A DNA stretch of 64,000 nt, taken from the NCBI GenBank assembly GCA_038363925.1, contig JAQQWL010000001.1, positions 434,001-498,000 on the forward strand. Reading direction: 5' to 3'. The position numbers were made by a program, and so were the translations under genes. The DNA is from Apiospora phragmitis (lineage: Eukaryota; Ascomycota; Sordariomycetes; Amphisphaeriales; Apiosporaceae). The notes under the pieces are model-generated. The model saw only the letters and a list, made by a program, of their open reading frames with translations. It searched no databases and was not told the origin of the DNA. Shown one piece after another: positions 10,688 to 21,866 of the stretch (position 1 is the stretch's first letter; each line of letters starts with the position of its first letter).

Positions 10688-13600
10688 ATGATGGCTACTG
10701 AGGCCACTGCTGAGAAGCCCGTAGATGTCTCTGGAACTGATGCCACGCTTGTGAGTAATCTTTCCCTAATCCCTGCCCTTCACTCTCCATGCTATCCTGC
10801 ATGATTTGGATTGCGCCTTGGTAGAACGAACATCCGCGGGCCTTTCATTGTGTGTTACTGTGTGCTATCGATGCACTCGAATCATGCACTTGCTCCTCCT
10901 TCCACAATATCTGGTCATGTTCTTCACCACTGACTCGGCTCTGCTTCACCTCCTCAGACGCAATCCCTTCCTACTGAACCCGATTCTCAAGATGGCGGCT
11001 CCGGTGCTACCGCATCATTAAATGGGCCCGGTCCTCAAGACGGGGTAGAGAACAAACAGATTACCGACATCGTCGAATCATCTGTCAATTCGGCCGAAGT
11101 TAGCGTAAGCGGCTCAGACACAGAAGCATCGGCGAACAGGGCAAACAAATCTGGCGATGACAAGGGCAATGGGCGGGCGTCGTCTGCCCCCAAGAAGCCC
11201 CAGAGTTTCAAAGCAGTTTCCGTCAACAAAACCTTCCTGGGCTCGAAAGTGGCAACAAATACAACATCGCGGCCTGAATCGGCGACATCGTCCGCGACTG
11301 CGACCCCAATAGGTACCCCAGGGACAAGTGCCTCCAAACTCAAGCTTGTTGCGAAGAACAGCTCGAACTTAGGTGGGTCAACGAAAACACTGACTACAAA
11401 TGGCAAGTCTGGCGCAGCACCGGATCCGTCTACGGTGTGGAACCGGAACCGACGTAAGTGTCCAGCTCATCAATCTCTTGCGTCTTCTCGATGGCCGCTT
11501 ATCTCTTTGTCTAGCTATACCTCCGCCCGATACGAAAAAGATGTCCGACGAAGAGCTTATGAGTAAGTATGGCATACACATGGCCAGTCGTTTGCGACCA
11601 GAGGATGAGGCGGGTGGTCAGTCAAATTGGGCCGACATAGACGAGGATGACGATAGTTGGGCAACTCCTGAGACGATCACATGGACGGATGGAACTAAGA
11701 GCTCCCTGGCCGCGACTGAGGAGCCGGTGCGCATACCATCTCCAATGAAAGAGATTGCTCGGCCGGAAAAGACCAAATCACCTGCTCCGAGCATGGCCCC
11801 GGCGTCTGCGAATCCTCCGCCTGCTGCCAAGGCCTCGCCCTCTATCAAACCTGGACTGCTCGCCTCAGGCAGAGGCCTTATCCTCAAGGGGGCACCAGAG
11901 AAGCCAACCTTGGTCACCAAGAGCACACCCCGATCGACAGAGGTTAAATCACCCTGGGCTACATTACCCCCTGTGAACAAGGCGTCTCCTGTTGTCACGG
12001 AACTGCCACAGCACTCGCATGCTATTGGTAGGACGTACCCTCCCCGTGACGAGACCATGGCGAAGAGCATGACACCACCGACGAAGGAGATAGCTGCAGA
12101 TGATTTCAGCAGGTCGCCCTGGAAAGACGGTGGGGGTAACCGCGAACTATATAATTCCCAATCCGGCAGATACGAGCCTGTGCATGATCGTAGGGGATCC
12201 AGGACGGAACCAATACGCCAACAGCCAGCTTTACTTCATCGTTCTCCACATCATGAGACTCAAGGTCCTGCAGAACCTTCAGCGGCTTTCCAGAGCAGAA
12301 CTACCGGTCAAGATGCCCCGCCCTATGGAAGGCGCCGCGGTTCATCCAATGTAAGCGGTGGTAGCGGAAGTTTTGCGAGTCGCTTCGGAAGACCCGCCGA
12401 TGCCCCATTACAGGCCGACAACATACATCACCAGCCTGCACCAGTTCCCGGCCCAGGCCCCGGCCCCGGCCCTTTTGCGACTGGAAATGCTGCACAAGGT
12501 CAGCGCACTCACCCTTCACCAAATTGGCAATCCCGGCCGTCGCCAGTGCCATCCCACGCGGCACCAATCCCTGTGCCACCCGCTACAGAGGCGGCGCCCC
12601 AAGCCAATCTTGTAGACGACGTCGAGTTACAGAAGAGACTGATGCGTGAGCGCCGCGAGTTAGCTATAAAGCGCAGGCAAGAGGAGGAAGCGCGTGAAGA
12701 AGCCGCCAAACAGGAACGAATCCGACTGAAATTAGAAGCTATGGGTCCCGCACCGGAGCGCAAGAGTGCGAAGAAAGACGAACCAAAGGAAGGCGTGGTT
12801 TCAATCCAGCCGCGCCAAGGCAGTTCAGCTTCACATAAGACTGATGCTACACCAAATGATTCGAATGCTCCAGCAACCGAAATCGCCCGGCCTGCCCCAA
12901 CGAAGCAAGGTGCGCCGGATCGAAGAGCCAGTGTTCAAGTCAATGGGGTTCAGCAACAGCAGCACGAAAAAGACCATGGCCCTTCCAACCGCTTGTCGGG
13001 ATCTCAGTCCTCGGGGACTTGGCCTGAAAATACGCAAACTAGTGATCGTTTATCCTCCTGGACTGCTGCCACTCAAGCAGCAAAGAACGTTTGGGGCGCT
13101 CCGGGCAATGACCGCACACTTGGCAATGGGACCTTTGATGCCGACCTGAACCATCTAGCGGACTCGCAACCAACCCAACCTGCTAGCCTGGCAAACCGCC
13201 AGGCGCCCATCGGCCCCCCTCGACCTGCACCAACGGCGCCGCAATCTCGTGTCGATGCCCCAACGACTAAGCTGGCTCCAATTGGCCCCCCTCAGCCCCG
13301 TACTGGGCATGGTCAAGCTCAAGGATCCACTGGTCGGTCTGTGTCGCAAAACCCCTGGTCAAACGCAAATATTGAGGAAGATGACCGTGCCCTCCGAAGA
13401 CAGGCCAACCAGCGCATGGAGGAGCAGATGCGTGATCTGACCAGTCGCGGGCTCACCTTGGATGACGCGCAGGCTCCCGTCAAGGATACGTGGCGTCCTG
13501 TGGCCCTTGGCGAGGATGGAAAACGACTCACTGGCTCTGCTGTAACAAAAATTCATGGAGAGACCGCCGCTAGGACATCCTGGAGCGCTTCAGCTCCTTA

Positions 13601-14726
13601 CCATGACGCGCCCTCTACCGATTATCGACAACATCCAGGGCCAAGCAGCATAAGGCAGCCACCTATTGGATCTGCAGGCCACATTGCTCCTGGTCCTATT
13701 TCGCAGCCTCGGGCCGGATCCCGCTTCTTCCCCCATTCTGGACCCCGTGATCAAGGAGATGACTTCGCAGTGCAATCAAGATCCAAATCGCCAACGCCCC
13801 CACCTCCTACCATGCATGGCCACCCGGCTTACGATGGCGATGCAGCTCGTCCGCACGTAGCGCTACCACCTGCCAGACCGATCGTCAAGTTGCCCCCAGT
13901 GTTTAGGCCCTCGGCTATTGCCCCTGTTCCCACCCCTATTGCTCCGCCAAAGCCTGCATCGTTCGCCGCCGCATTGGCTGTGGGTACCGGACCCCAGCGG
14001 CATTCATCTTCGTCCGCGGCAATTCAATCACACCGTCCAGTCCAATTTGGCACTCAGGAAAACTGGCAAGACAAGATTAATAACCTGATTGGCCGAAAAC
14101 CTGTATCTGCCGCTCGACCGACGGTTGTAGATTCGTCAAGCAAATCAGCTTTTGATGCTCATGGTCACTACTCTGCAACTGTATCACTGCCGAGCGCATC
14201 GTCGGTGAGCCCCAGCAACTCCGACGGTAACTTGGTCACTAGTAAGGGCATGGCAGAGGACTGTTTCGACGAACAAGAGATGGGCTCTTTACCGCCAGTT
14301 CATCTCCCAAAGCAGGCCCCCGATGCTATGTGGAACCCCGTCGAACCCAACTGGCAGCCTCAACTGCCTAGGTTTCGTGTAGAGGCTACGGTTGCTGATG
14401 ATCCGCGCTACGTCTTTGACTACGTCAACAACAAGGCAATGATTCGCTTTAAATCACCTGGGATGGAAGAGGCGAAGTATGTCCTAGCTCCCTTTAGCTC
14501 ACGCACCAGGAGCAACCCTAGGCGTCAAGCTCTGCGCGGTGCGCGAAGTTCTCGAGGTAATTCGCGAGGTGGTAGAGATATTTCGGGTGACCACAGCATT
14601 GGCGGTGCGTCTGATCGTCTTGAACGGCCTGAACGCCATGACCGGTCCTCGAATCGCAGTCGCGGCGGGTTCAGGGCTCGGTCCGAAAACTGGACCAGAC
14701 ACTCCTCGACAGCCCAGACTGCCTAA
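10688..14726 (+). CDS. Large disordered protein with a conserved acidic N-terminal motif and RG-rich tail, function unknown
   Basis: Three exons, 10688-10750, 10958-11453 and 11515-14726, give 1256 residues. Introns have GTGAGT and GTAAGT donors and CAG/TAG acceptors. Two ATGs in tandem open the frame. Most of the chain is Pro/Ser/Ala/Gln-rich and probably unfolded. Islands that look selected are the stretch after the third exon's start ('SDEELMSKYGIHMASRL', then 'WADIDEDDDSWATPETITW') at about 200-245, a charged helix 'LMRERRELAIKRRQEEEA' in the middle, 'NPWSNANIEEDDRALRRQ', and a short ordered segment near 1130 ('DPRYVFDYVNNKAMIRFK'). The last 90 residues are Arg/Gly/Ser-rich. The acidic-Trp plus RG layout recalls fungal translation or RNA-associated proteins, but I cannot name a family and assign no function. 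Confidence 0.8.
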
Positions 14727-16486
14727 TCTTCACTCCAAAAGTCCTCCAAACTCAGGGTTGAACGCACTATGCACCGAAGACGGTCCCGCATTCACGACAA
14801 GGGTTACTGTGCAGGTGCCTCACCAACTCCCCCATGTAATAAAACCTACGACGGGTGCACACAGAAGCTGCACCACCCCTCTCAAATCAACTCACTGTCA
14901 TGGACGAAGAATAGTTCTCCTCGTTTGGCAGTGTGTACAAGTAATGCATTATTTTGTGGCCGTTTCCTTTGCGCGGTCCTCTGAGCGAAAGCTACCCTCC
15001 TACGATGTCGGTTGCTTTACGGATTCGATTTTCAGGCAGCTGAGCGACTTCCTCCTTATACTCACCTTGAAAGGTTGCAACCCCTTTCCCGTCTTTTCAC
15101 GACCTGTATGGCTTCCGTACCGAGATATCGTGTCGGTTTGGGCAATTCGAGTTGAACGGTGTCGACTGTCTAGACGTGCCAAGGGAATGATCAATGGACA
15201 AGATGAAATGTGGCCGGCGTCAGTGCCTCCATGAGGAACAGGAAGTGGTTGCGAGCATGACAAATATATCTGACGATGAATGATGGATTGGGAGGAATGT
15301 GGACCGGAAGTCCCGTGGGAATCAAGGGTGGGAATTCCCGTCTCTCGAAAGTCCCAAAGGTCACATTTGTTCACAATCGGCCAGCGAATGGTTTCTTGTG
15401 GCGACCAAACATACATATTCGAGCTTTGCAGATCAATGACACGCGATGATAAATACCTACGTTCTGATGTACCCCGTGCTATTAATATTCTCTGACGTAT
15501 TGATAGTTAGTAACCATTTGCAGGCAAGTAAGGAGCAAAGGTAATGAGTAATATTGCTGTTTGCGTCTTGGATATACTAAAAGTCTTGTGCGGAAGAGCC
15601 CATGGAGTCATCGTGAGGCCACGCACATGTGGCATCCAGGATGTGAGATCTATTGATTTACACCGAGTCAGCAACATCCAGGTTTGACGGGTCATCGGCT
15701 CGCTAAGTTCCCAAGGGGCCTGGTTGCATGACTCGGATGCTAGCTCTTCAATCGGCCATAATCCCGGTGCCATGGCTCCGTTACCCTGGAGCGCGCCTGA
15801 CGGAGCTGCTCAATCTACTTGCTACTACGTACTACGGGACCTGCACGTGTTAGGTTGTCTTGTGCCGTATTGAGACCGAAATGAAAGGTTCTAGGATGGA
15901 ACGATATGCTGACGATAAGTCGCCCTATTGTGGAATGTGCAATGCGCGCTGAACTGATTGCAACGTTTGTGCCGCATTGAGCACGATTGCTACCCACCGC
16001 GGGGGGGCTAACCTACGATCCTTGGCATCTCCGCCTCATCCGCTAACCTTCTGGGATTTTCACCCCCTGTTTCTCTGTCGCGTGGTTGGCGGTAGACCGG
16101 AATGCTACTGCGGGGGCTGCGAACCGGTCAGGCTCCCCACCTTCCCAAACCACCCAAAGATGGGGTTTAGGCCGGTCTTAGACCTTGCACTGCTTCCATC
16201 GCTTACATGGAGTGCAGTAAGTCGGAGTTCCTGAAATTGGGCGAACCCACTGCAACGACGATAGCAATTGCCGAAGGTGGACTCGTCCGCCCGACAGGGA
16301 GGGGGAGGGGCTGCCACGAGGGGAATAGCTGCACATTGTAAGCGACGTGACATAGCATAACACCAGCTAAACAGTCAATAAAGGCGGCTGGGACATAAAA
16401 AGAGGGAGAGATCCCCGGCCGCTGTCTGGATCTCCTGCTCCTCCTCCTCCCATCCCCCTCCCTTCTTAGCTCCAGTCGACCCAACC
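14727..16486. other. Intergenic stretch of 1.76 kb, no gene seen
   Basis: Contains the 3' flank of the disordered-protein gene and the promoter of the tannase gene. Open frames on both strands (for example 15507-15773 minus) have no recognisable motif and no splice support. A TATA-like element near 16395 is listed separately. Confidence 0.55.
16395..16402 (+). promoter_or_regulatory. TATA-like element of the tannase gene
   Basis: The sequence ATAAAAAG lies about 85-92 bases upstream of the ATG at 16487 and is followed by a CT-rich leader (CTCCTCCTCCTCC). Spacing and composition fit a fungal core promoter; no transcript data support it. Confidence 0.4.
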
Positions 16487-18088
16487 ATGACGAGAACCGG
16501 TTCTTTGCTAGTATCAGCCGCCGCTGTGCTGACGGGCCTTCTGCCCGGGGCCCGTGCCGAGTTTGAGGGCACATGCGCCGGTCTTGCCAAGCAACTGAGC
16601 TTGTCTAACGCCACCGTCACCCTCTCGGATTTCGTGGCCGCCGGCACCAATCTCAGCTTGCCGGGTCTCGACCCTTCTTGTGGCCCGCCCTTCACAGTCG
16701 CGCCCGCCGACATCTGCCGTGTGGGTCTGACCCTGGCGACGTCGGACCGCTCCCGCACCAAGATGGAGGCATGGCTCCCGCGCAACTGGACCGGCCGCTT
16801 CGTGGCGACGGGCAACGGCGGCATCAACGGCTGCATCGACTTCGCCTCCATGGCCTACACGTCGAACCTGGGCTTCGCCGCCACGGGCTCCGACAACGGC
16901 CACAGCGGCCAGAACGGCACCACCATGCTCAACAACATCGAGGTGGTCAAGGACTTCGCCTGGCGGGCCCTCGACACCTCTGTCATCGTCGGCAAGCAGG
17001 TCGCCGCCGAGTTCTACGGTAAGAAGCACGACAAGTCATACTACTTCGGCTGCTCCACCGGCGGCCGCCAGGGCTGGAAGATGGCCCAGGACTTCCCCGA
17101 CAACTTCGACGGCGTCGTCGCGGGCGCGCCCGCCTTCGCCTTCAACAACCTCACCTCGTGGTCCGGCACCTTCTTCTCCATCATCAAGGCGGCCGGCGCC
17201 GACGGGTGGCCGACCCAGGCGTTGCCCGCGCTCGACGCGGAGCTCCTCCGCCAGTGCGACGAGCTCGACGGGGCCAAGGACGGCATCATCGAGGATCCCA
17301 CCCTCTGCAACTTCCGACCCGAGGCCCTCATTTGCTCGCCCGAGACCAACAGCCCGTCCTCGTCGTGCATCACGGGAAAGCAGGCCGAGACGATCCGCAA
17401 GATCTACTCAGACCTGCACGGCGTCAACGGGGACCTCGTGTATCCCCGCATGCAGCCCGGTCCCGGGATCTTGGGCATGATCTACGGCATCTACGGCACG
17501 TCCGACCAGCAGTTCCTCTACACGGACCACTGGTTCAAGTACGCCGTCTACAACGACCCCAACTACGACACCTCGGTGATAACGCCCGAGATGATGGCGT
17601 ACGCCTGGAACAAGGACGCCGGGTCGATCAACACGTGGTCCGGCGACCTGTCCAAGTTCGCCGGCCGCGGCTCCAAGATCCTGCACTACCACGGCCAGCA
17701 GGACCCCATCATCTCTTCGTCCAACTCGAACCGCTACTACGACCACGTGTCGCGCACCATGGGCAAGCCGTCGGCCGAGCTCGACGACTTCTACCGCTTC
17801 TTCCGCATCAGCGGCATGAGCCACTGCCAGGGCGGACCCGGCGCCACCGCCATCGGCCAGGGCGACGGCAGCTCCGCCAGCCTCGACCCGGAGGAGAACG
17901 TGCTGATGGCCATGGTGCGCTGGGTCGAGGAGGGGAAGGCCCCCGAGCGCATCATCGGGACGGCGTTCGTCAACCAGACCGAGTCCCTCGGCATCGACTA
18001 CAAGCGGGCGCACTGTAAGTTCCCCCTGCGCAACGTTTACAAGGGCCCGGGCGATGTTAAGGAGATCGACAGCTGGAAATGCATTTGA
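16487..18088 (+). CDS. Secreted tannase/feruloyl esterase family enzyme
   Basis: Intronless gene for a 533-residue secreted carboxylic ester hydrolase of the tannase/FaeB family, which cleaves phenolic esters of plant cell walls or tannins. Residues 1-24 form a signal peptide ending 'PGARA'. The nucleophile motif 'GCSTGG' places Ser190 next to Cys189. 'HGQQDPIISS' supplies Asp406 and 'GMSHCQGGPGA' supplies His446 next to Cys447, so the family's CS-D-HC arrangement is complete. There are multiple N-glycosylation sequons (NAT, NLS, NWT, NGT, NLT, NQT). Codon third positions are strongly G/C, typical of a highly expressed fungal secreted enzyme. Whether the substrate is gallate or ferulate cannot be read from the sequence. 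The gene stands alone between two long spacers, with a TATA-like box upstream. Confidence 0.93.
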   Translation: MTRTGSLLVSAAAVLTGLLPGARAEFEGTCAGLAKQLSLSNATVTLSDFVAAGTNLSLPGLDPSCGPPFTVAPADICRVGLTLATSDRSRTKMEAWLPRNWTGRFVATGNGGINGCIDFASMAYTSNLGFAATGSDNGHSGQNGTTMLNNIEVVKDFAWRALDTSVIVGKQVAAEFYGKKHDKSYYFGCSTGGRQGWKMAQDFPDNFDGVVAGAPAFAFNNLTSWSGTFFSIIKAAGADGWPTQALPALDAELLRQCDELDGAKDGIIEDPTLCNFRPEALICSPETNSPSSSCITGKQAETIRKIYSDLHGVNGDLVYPRMQPGPGILGMIYGIYGTSDQQFLYTDHWFKYAVYNDPNYDTSVITPEMMAYAWNKDAGSINTWSGDLSKFAGRGSKILHYHGQQDPIISSSNSNRYYDHVSRTMGKPSAELDDFYRFFRISGMSHCQGGPGATAIGQGDGSSASLDPEENVLMAMVRWVEEGKAPERIIGTAFVNQTESLGIDYKRAHCKFPLRNVYKGPGDVKEIDSWKCI

Positions 18089-19770
18089 TCCTGGACTGGA
18101 TTGGATAGAATAAACGCGCACGAGGACAAGCTAATTCAACACCTGTGTTATTACTATTACTTATATACTATTTATTCTATAAGAGAAATGAAATCTACGA
18201 TTATACCTTGACTTCAAAGATCTGACTTCGCCAAATCTGGAATGACAATGGTGCCAGCTAGGTAGGTAATGGTATCGAGTCTCAATAGCCGTGATAGCTC
18301 TCATTCCCGGTCTCCATTTCGTTCTTGGCCCGGCCCGGTCGGCGACTTGGGGCCCCGAGAGTTCGGTACCGCTGCTGGGCGTCCCGCGCATGATGGCCAA
18401 GTCTAGCACCGTCTTGGCGAAGACCTCTCTTTGGTTGGTGCTGTAGCGCGGTGCCGGCGGGTAGATGTTGCCAGCCGAGGACTATGGGGTGGGTTTGACC
18501 TGAGATAAAGTTGTAGCAGGGCCTGGCTCGGTAGCAGGGCCTGGCTCGCAACGCCTACATAGACTAAGAAGCCAAGATGCAGCTAAAGCCGCGAGACCAG
18601 TGGGATGCGACGACGCAGTTGCGAACGGGCGTCTCAGAAGAAGGTCGCGCGGATAAAGTCACTTGACCGAGAATTCGAAGCCCGCAGGGCAATACTGTCG
18701 CATCGCAATGCTCCTTGACCACATCACCCGCAGGTGGTTCTTCAACACAACGCAATTGAGATCCAACGGTTCCCCAAATTATGATTATGAAGATTCAGAC
18801 TGCAGCGTCAGAGCGCTGCATTCACCGCCCATGGCCGACTAGAACGTCATGCCACTCGAGTTGCGATTCTACTTAACGTGTATGATACTATGCTCCGCCA
18901 TGACCGTTCCAGCGAGAGACTGCACATATTACCGAAAGGCTAAAGAGCGTACCTAGAACCCCAGGGCAGAACAGAGACCAGTTAACGTTGATGCTAGTGT
19001 CTGAGAAATCCCATGGCGCCTAAGAATGAGACTTGCGACGTAGACACCGGCTACTGCTAATGAGATATTTGCATTGCATCTCAATTTCCCATTGCCGGCC
19101 CCCTCTGGAAACACGTGCCGTAAGCCGATGAACGTTATTGCAAGTGCAAATCTCGAATACGTGTGCACCGACTCGAGCAGTAACACGTATGAACCGTCTT
19201 CCATCTATCTGATAGAGACAGAGAGATCAGTGTCATCCATGGCCGTCAATGACGACTCGTGTTTCCGCAGCCGTGACTCGCTCCCTCAAAGCTTGCAATA
19301 CCCTCGGCTCGGCGCGGGCGGCGGCTTACTACCACCCTGACTTGCAGAGGGCCATGAAGCTTCGCCGGCGTTACAATTAGTACAAGCTAGGATGTAATTG
19401 ATGTTTTGTTTTTTTCTTCTTTAAATTTTCCCTTTCCACCGGGCGCCTCTAATACCGTCGCCATGGTAAAGCATAATTGTTGTTTTACGTACGTGGTGGC
19501 TCGCTCTCTTCTCGTTAACTTGACTGCATCCTCAGCTCTGGATGCTGCACTTGCTGCTGGCTCCAAGTAACACACAATCTGCATGCCAGTCTCAAACATA
19601 CAGACAGCCCTTGCATGACGGCAGCAGGGCAGCAGGGCTGCGGCAACAGCAGCAGCGGGAACACGTCCTGATTTGATTGCTTGCTTTGCACTTGCACAGG
19701 ATCCGGCTTGGGTTTGACTGGATTGGGCCAAGGACCGACCTAACCCCATAGGCTTGTTCCCCAACGCAGC
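18089..19770. other. Intergenic stretch of 1.7 kb with a short tandem duplication, no gene seen
   Basis: Open frames such as 19074-19340 and several minus-strand ones lack any protein signature. It holds an 18-bp perfect tandem duplication at 18513-18548 and the leader of the 19.8-kb gene. Confidence 0.55.
18513..18548. repeat. Perfect 18-bp tandem duplication
   Basis: The unit gtagcagggcctggctcg occurs at 18513-18530 and again, unchanged, at 18531-18548. No gene covers it. It is probably a recent replication-slippage product. Confidence 0.85.
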
Positions 19771-21427
19771 ATGGCGGGATATTCTTACCACCACTGGCAG
19801 GACGACGATGGGAGGGATGGCCTGATCGACTTCGAACAATACTACACCTTCCCCTCGCGGTCCAAAAGCCATGCCGGCGGTCAAGGTATTCTTCATCGCT
19901 TGCTGAAGCGACAGTATCGGCACGTCGACGACACCTGCCAGTACGCGAAAAAGAAGCAGCAGTTGGCAAGCCAGAGCTCCAAGTCCCTGTCAAAAAGCCG
20001 ACAGTGGGGTACTGATCAGCGTTCCGACCAGTCCTGCCAGGCCCCGGCTTCTCCAACAACTCCCGCTACAATGCGGGCCTTCAGTTCAAACAACCTTAAG
20101 GCTCGGCATAAGCAATGCAACCCCGACCAACAATCATCCCGACAATCTGCACCGTCAGCATCTCCTGCCACTACCAACACCGACCAGCAGCCTGGCATTT
20201 TCAGTCGTTTACTGCGTCGAGCGCAGAGCAAAAGGACACTTAAATCCACGAAATCAAACACTGCCGAAGAGCTGCACACTGTGTCTCCGTTACCAGCAGG
20301 CAAAGAGCCGAGGAAAGATGCTGCGGCTCAAGGCGAAGACAGCCAAAGAACGGCTACCGCTGAGCGAAAGCCAACCCTACGGCTGAGAAAGTCGATCCGA
20401 CAGCGCTTTCGAGGTGCAGAACAGCTGCCTCGACAGCCCGAGGCGACAGAGACTAAGACGGCGCCAGCAGCAGTCTATGTGCCGCGACATGCGGCTGCGG
20501 ACTTTTCTCGTACGGCCGACCCGAATCCGGAGGCAGCGGCACGCTTCGCATCCTTTGACCAAGTCCGTCGGCACCCGTCTTCGTCGTCACAGCATGCGCG
20601 GGGCTCGTTGACCCTCCAACGTCCACGTACGAGCCCAGGAGACCCCCACAAGCCGAATGACGACGGCTGCTTCCAGCAGCAACAGCAGCTGCAGGTACCG
20701 CGGCAACCGCAACAAAACGACAGCGTGAAGCGGCGATCCTGGGCTGGGAGCAACACTGAATCACGATCGAACCGGTTCTCGTTTGCAAGTCACAACGCCG
20801 AATCCGACTACACGGCGGCGGCGCCGCCAAACGCTGCTGCTGCTGCTGCTCCCGCCGTCGATGATGATGATGATGAGGCGCCCCTGCAGCCGAGCAACGC
20901 TGATCAGGCCGAGCCGCGCCCGCGCCAAAACAAGCGCCACTCGTACCGGCTCGTGCCCGACCCGCACGACGCCGTCATCGAGGAGGAGACGGACTTCCAG
21001 CAGTTCCTGCACCAGGCTGTTGAGGAAGACCGCCGGTACCGACAGGACGTTTGGCGCACTCTGTCGCAGCGGTTCCCGGGCCGCGGGCGGCGCCGCACTT
21101 TTGCCGCCCAGCCGGGATGCCGAGCACGACTTGCAGTTTTTGCTCGGTGGTACCGAGTGGAATTCGAAACAACCGCAGCAGCTGCCGAGCATGGATCGGA
21201 GCAACAAACGCGCCAGCGAAAGCCACCGGAAGCGCGCCAGCATGGTCAGCTACCGCTCCCAGACCGATCGAACGAAACAGCAGCAACAGCAACAACAGCG
21301 GCAGCGGCAAGACTCGGAGATTCCGGACCTGACCTCGGCCGACTTGAAGGTCAAGAGGAAGCCGAGTGTGTCGAAGCGCGTCCAGGGGTATTTCAAGCCC
21401 GACGCTGTTACGAATCTTCGCGATTAG
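19771..21427 (+). CDS. Disordered Gln/Ser/Arg-rich protein, function unknown, with a one-base frame break near 21060-21115
   Basis: Opens with 'MAGYSYHHWQDDDGRDGLIDF' at an ATG in good context. It is low-complexity throughout, with basic clusters ('GIFSRLLRRAQSKR'), poly-Gln, poly-Ala and an Asp run. A better-ordered segment lies near residues 390-430 ('RHSYRLVPDPHDAVIEEETDF', 'QAVEEDRRYRQDVWRTLSQ'). After that the convincing coding frame moves by one base: the downstream frame reads 'DAEHDLQFLLGGTEWNSKQ', poly-Gln and a clean end 'KPSVSKRVQGYFKPDAVTNLRD' at 21427. The original frame runs on into hydrophobic, leader-like sequence until 21789. No GT-AG intron fits between the two frames, and 19771-21427 is 3n+1 long. 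The product would be about 551 residues. I recognise no domain. Confidence 0.65.
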
Positions 21428-21866
21428 GCCCCCGCTGCCTACTTACTTTACTACTTATCCTCTGGAGGAGTTCTGGCTTACATGCATTTTTATCGTGGAC
21501 AGGGCTGTTTGTACTACACCCGTTGGCCAAGCCTTCGCTCTCTCTCTTTCTTTCTTCTCCCTTCTCCCTATCTTCTTCTATACCAGTGCATCATATAGAT
21601 GAGATTTGGATGGTTGACTCTGCCTACGCCGGAGCCACGGGGCATTTACTGGATTTGAGCCTTTGGTCACATAGCAACGGCATTATGATTGAAATGATTT
21701 TTCTAAGGTATTGGTTTCGCATTCTTATATTACTATTTATAATGACCCACCGTGTTTCTGTCCAGTATCACATGCTTGTGTTGACATGAGGACATTCCTG
21801 TTATTGCCTTGATAACTGAACTATTGCTTACTAATACTCTTCCTTTTCTGGTCCGTCTTACTGCCA
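21428..21866. other. Convergent 3' flanks, no gene seen
   Basis: A+T- and pyrimidine-rich tail-to-tail spacer between the 19.8-kb gene and the P450 gene. Confidence 0.5.

Noticed and set aside
16514..18121. Long open frames antisense to and in other frames of the tannase gene
   Set aside because: G+C-rich third positions create open shadow frames; residues are biased to Arg, Ala, Gly and Pro with no motif.
21428..21789. Continuation of the 19.8-kb open frame to 21789
   Set aside because: The added residues are hydrophobic readings of an A+T/CT-rich 3' flank. The other frame has protein-like composition up to 21427.
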